Positions 62,480-64,000 of a DNA stretch of 64,000 nt are shown here, in pieces. Below the pieces are notes generated by a model. That model saw nothing but the letters and a program-made list of their open reading frames with translations. It did no database searches and was not told the DNA's origin. Source of the DNA: Apricaphanius iberus (taxonomy: Eukaryota > Chordata > Actinopteri > Cyprinodontiformes > Aphaniidae). The position numbers were made by a program, and so were the translations under genes. Where the stretch lies: positions 434,001 through 498,000 of the forward strand of contig JAPXFQ010001770.1 of NCBI GenBank assembly GCA_028564705.1, in the 5' to 3' direction. The first letter of the stretch is position 1. Every line of letters starts with the position of its first letter.

Positions 62480-62900
62480 ATTCCTGTGTGTCAGTACTGA
62501 ATGGGAAGGCACTTAAGAGAGGAATTTGAGGTAATAAAGCTGATGCTCCCTATAGTGTTATAATGACAGATGCTTCATTCTTTTAACCAACAGGGATGCC
62601 TTTTGCCCTCAACTTCTGCCCAGCCCCAAGCCTTTAATTAAGACTGGCTTAGGGCTGATTGATCCTGACACACCAGGAAGTTTCTTAAAAATCTGACTGC
62701 CAAAACCATGGAAGTATTATATAGGCCAGCACCCCCCATAGAAGCTTGCAGTCACTTTGCAAAGTCCACATTAAGGGGACTGTAAGCTGAAAGCCCCTCC
62801 AGTCAGTCTATGGGCCCCACTATTAATAACTTTGGCTTTGGCATTTTTCATTAACCCTTAACTGCAATTTCCAGATTCTTCATCATCTTTAGGGCATTTA
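62480..62900. other. Candidate conserved noncoding block
   Basis: Repeat-free sequence with words such as CCTTTAATTAAGACTGG and GGGCTGATTGATCC. No ORF is supported. Called only on texture. Confidence 0.25.
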
Positions 62901-63670
62901 AGATTCCTGGAAACTCATGTATACTCTGTAGATTCACAGTTTGGTGCACAGTTTGCATGAAAATAAGCTAATTAACTCATGTAAAGTCAGTTTAAATCTT
63001 GTAAAGCTGTTTGTCCACATCAGAGCGCCTCATCATGAAATAAGCAGCAGACTTCCTGCAGAAAAAAAAGGAGAAGCTGTAATGCAGGTAGGAAGCTGGA
63101 GTAAAACTGTGAGATTGTCGGAGTGTCTGACTTCAGCGGGTGCTGTGCACCACATGGAGAGAATTCCTGTTCCATCTTTCTGCATAACACAGCCATGAAA
63201 GAGAAGGAGCTCAGAAAACACTTGCAGCATTTCATGGGTTGTAAAATTGCTCTAAATCAGAATTGTTTGACAAAATCAGTTTTACAAATAAAATGCATAC
63301 CAGAATACAAATCATCCAGGGACTTTTAAATGTTTAACAATAAGCTGATGAAAGGTTATTTCACACTCCTAGATCTGACGGGAGAATTGGGATTCTACAG
63401 ATGATATCAGCTTTAGGCCAAACAGTTTTTATGAAGTGTCTTGCATGTATTAGCGTTAAAAAGCTTTCATAGATACACAAAGCTTTCATCAATCCCTTAT
63501 ACTTGACAAGCCAAAGCAATAACTTGTAAGGCCTTCACTCTCTAGGCTTTGATTTACTCATTATTGTTATTATCGATAAGTTTTAAATATTAACTTGTTT
63601 GTCTTGTCATTTTAGAAATACCTAGAGCCCCAAGTCCAACTGGTTAAGATGGCAAGATAGTCTTTTCTCT

Positions 63671-63689
63671 TTTTTTTTTTTTTTTTTTT
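63671..63689. repeat. T19 homopolymer
   Basis: A T run, seen directly. Confidence 0.9.
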
Positions 63690-63833
63690 ACATTTGGATG
63701 CTTTACTTTATAAAAACGACAAATTAATAATCTTCAACAGTTAAAATGATGTAAATCCAAAAGACACTACAAATCTACATATTACCTTGAGGGCAAAACA
63801 AAAAATGGTTAAGAGGCTGAGAAAGAAAAAAAG

Positions 63834-63852
63834 ATAAATAAATAAATAAATA
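63834..63852. repeat. (AAAT)n microsatellite
   Basis: A short tetranucleotide run, seen directly. Confidence 0.9.
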
Positions 63853-64000
63853 GGAATAGTTTTTTAATTTTTCATACAAGATTTATAAATACCATTAAAA
63901 ACTGTAGACACTTAGATTTTGACAGAAATATTGCTGTCCTTGCTGTTCTACAAACACACTTCTTCCCAGTCATTTTATATGTCTAAAAATTACATTTTTA

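Larger units (their letters stand above)
1..64000 (-). other. clybl: CLYBL gene body, partial (exons 2-6 and introns)
   Basis: Five exons on the minus strand translate into one continuous CitE-like protein of about 245 residues in the order expected for vertebrate CLYBL. Splice phases agree throughout: exons 2/3, 3/4 and 4/5 join at phase 0, and exons 5/6 join inside a Gly codon. In the family this enzyme is mitochondrial; it cleaves citramalyl-CoA to acetyl-CoA and pyruvate and also has malate synthase-like activity, and human loss of function is linked to low vitamin B12. Exon 1 with the presequence and the terminal exons were not found, so both gene ends are inferred to lie outside the window. 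Intron sizes are about 23.9 kb (intron 2), 9.4 kb (3), 0.85 kb (4) and 2.4 kb (5), and intron 1 exceeds 23 kb. No second host gene was recognised on either strand. Confidence 0.9.
40923..64000 (-). other. CLYBL intron 1, partial
   Basis: No exon 1 (start Met plus Arg-rich mitochondrial presequence and a GT donor) could be identified on the minus strand, so this is read as one intron running past the window edge. Stretches without recognised repeats are 41000-44100, 46230-48780, 56120-58960 and 60800-63660. Of these, 42880-43140, 46550-47340, 57900-58290, 60780-61130 and 62480-62900 have the balanced composition and homeobox-like TAAT words typical of conserved noncoding elements. Confidence 0.65.

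Overview
The window is vertebrate nuclear DNA, most likely from a ray-finned (teleost) fish. The evidence is one intron-rich gene matching vertebrate CLYBL exon by exon, embedded in AT-rich sequence full of fish-type repeats: L2-like, Rex1-like and RTE-like LINE remnants, tRNA-derived SINEs, Tc1/mariner, hAT, PIF/Harbinger and piggyBac-like DNA elements, and dinucleotide microsatellites. There is no prokaryotic gene organisation. The species cannot be fixed from the sequence alone.

The only protein-coding host gene I can support is CLYBL (mitochondrial citramalyl-CoA lyase, CitE-like family), on the minus strand. Five internal exons, numbered as in the human gene, lie at 40922-40735 (exon 2), 16883-16695 (exon 3), 7270-7169 (exon 4), 6323-6230 (exon 5) and 3857-3690 (exon 6). 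All have consensus splice sites and their phases join without a break. Exon 1 (start codon and mitochondrial presequence) should lie beyond 64000, and the last exons (starting at the conserved VIHP block) before position 1. The whole window is therefore one gene body: exons total about 0.74 kb and the rest is intron.

Layout: 1-3689 intron 6 (microsatellite, no repeat recognised otherwise); 3858-6229 intron 5; 6324-7168 intron 4; 7271-16694 intron 3, with an 80-bp tandem array derived from a Tc1-like element, several hAT relics and an L2-like LINE interrupted by a Harbinger-like MITE; 16884-40734 intron 2, with LINE and SINE copies, a hAT transposase fragment, a Tc1 transposase pseudogene, a deeply nested transposon cluster (31522-35271) and a piggyBac-like MITE; 40923-64000 part of intron 1, with an RTE LINE pseudogene, a foldback element split by an L2 tail with a target duplication, a Harbinger transposase fragment, another SINE and MITE, and long repeat-poor blocks that look like candidate conserved noncoding sequence.

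I did not find an obviously new biological system. The most testable observations are a (TG)20 tract 28 nt upstream of the exon 3 acceptor of CLYBL, where exon 3 is an in-frame, phase-0 cassette; the series of related PIF/Harbinger-like copies at successive stages of decay; the nested insertion cluster at 31.5-35.3 kb; and the interrupted palindrome at 50.4-51.1 kb, whose insertion order can be read directly.
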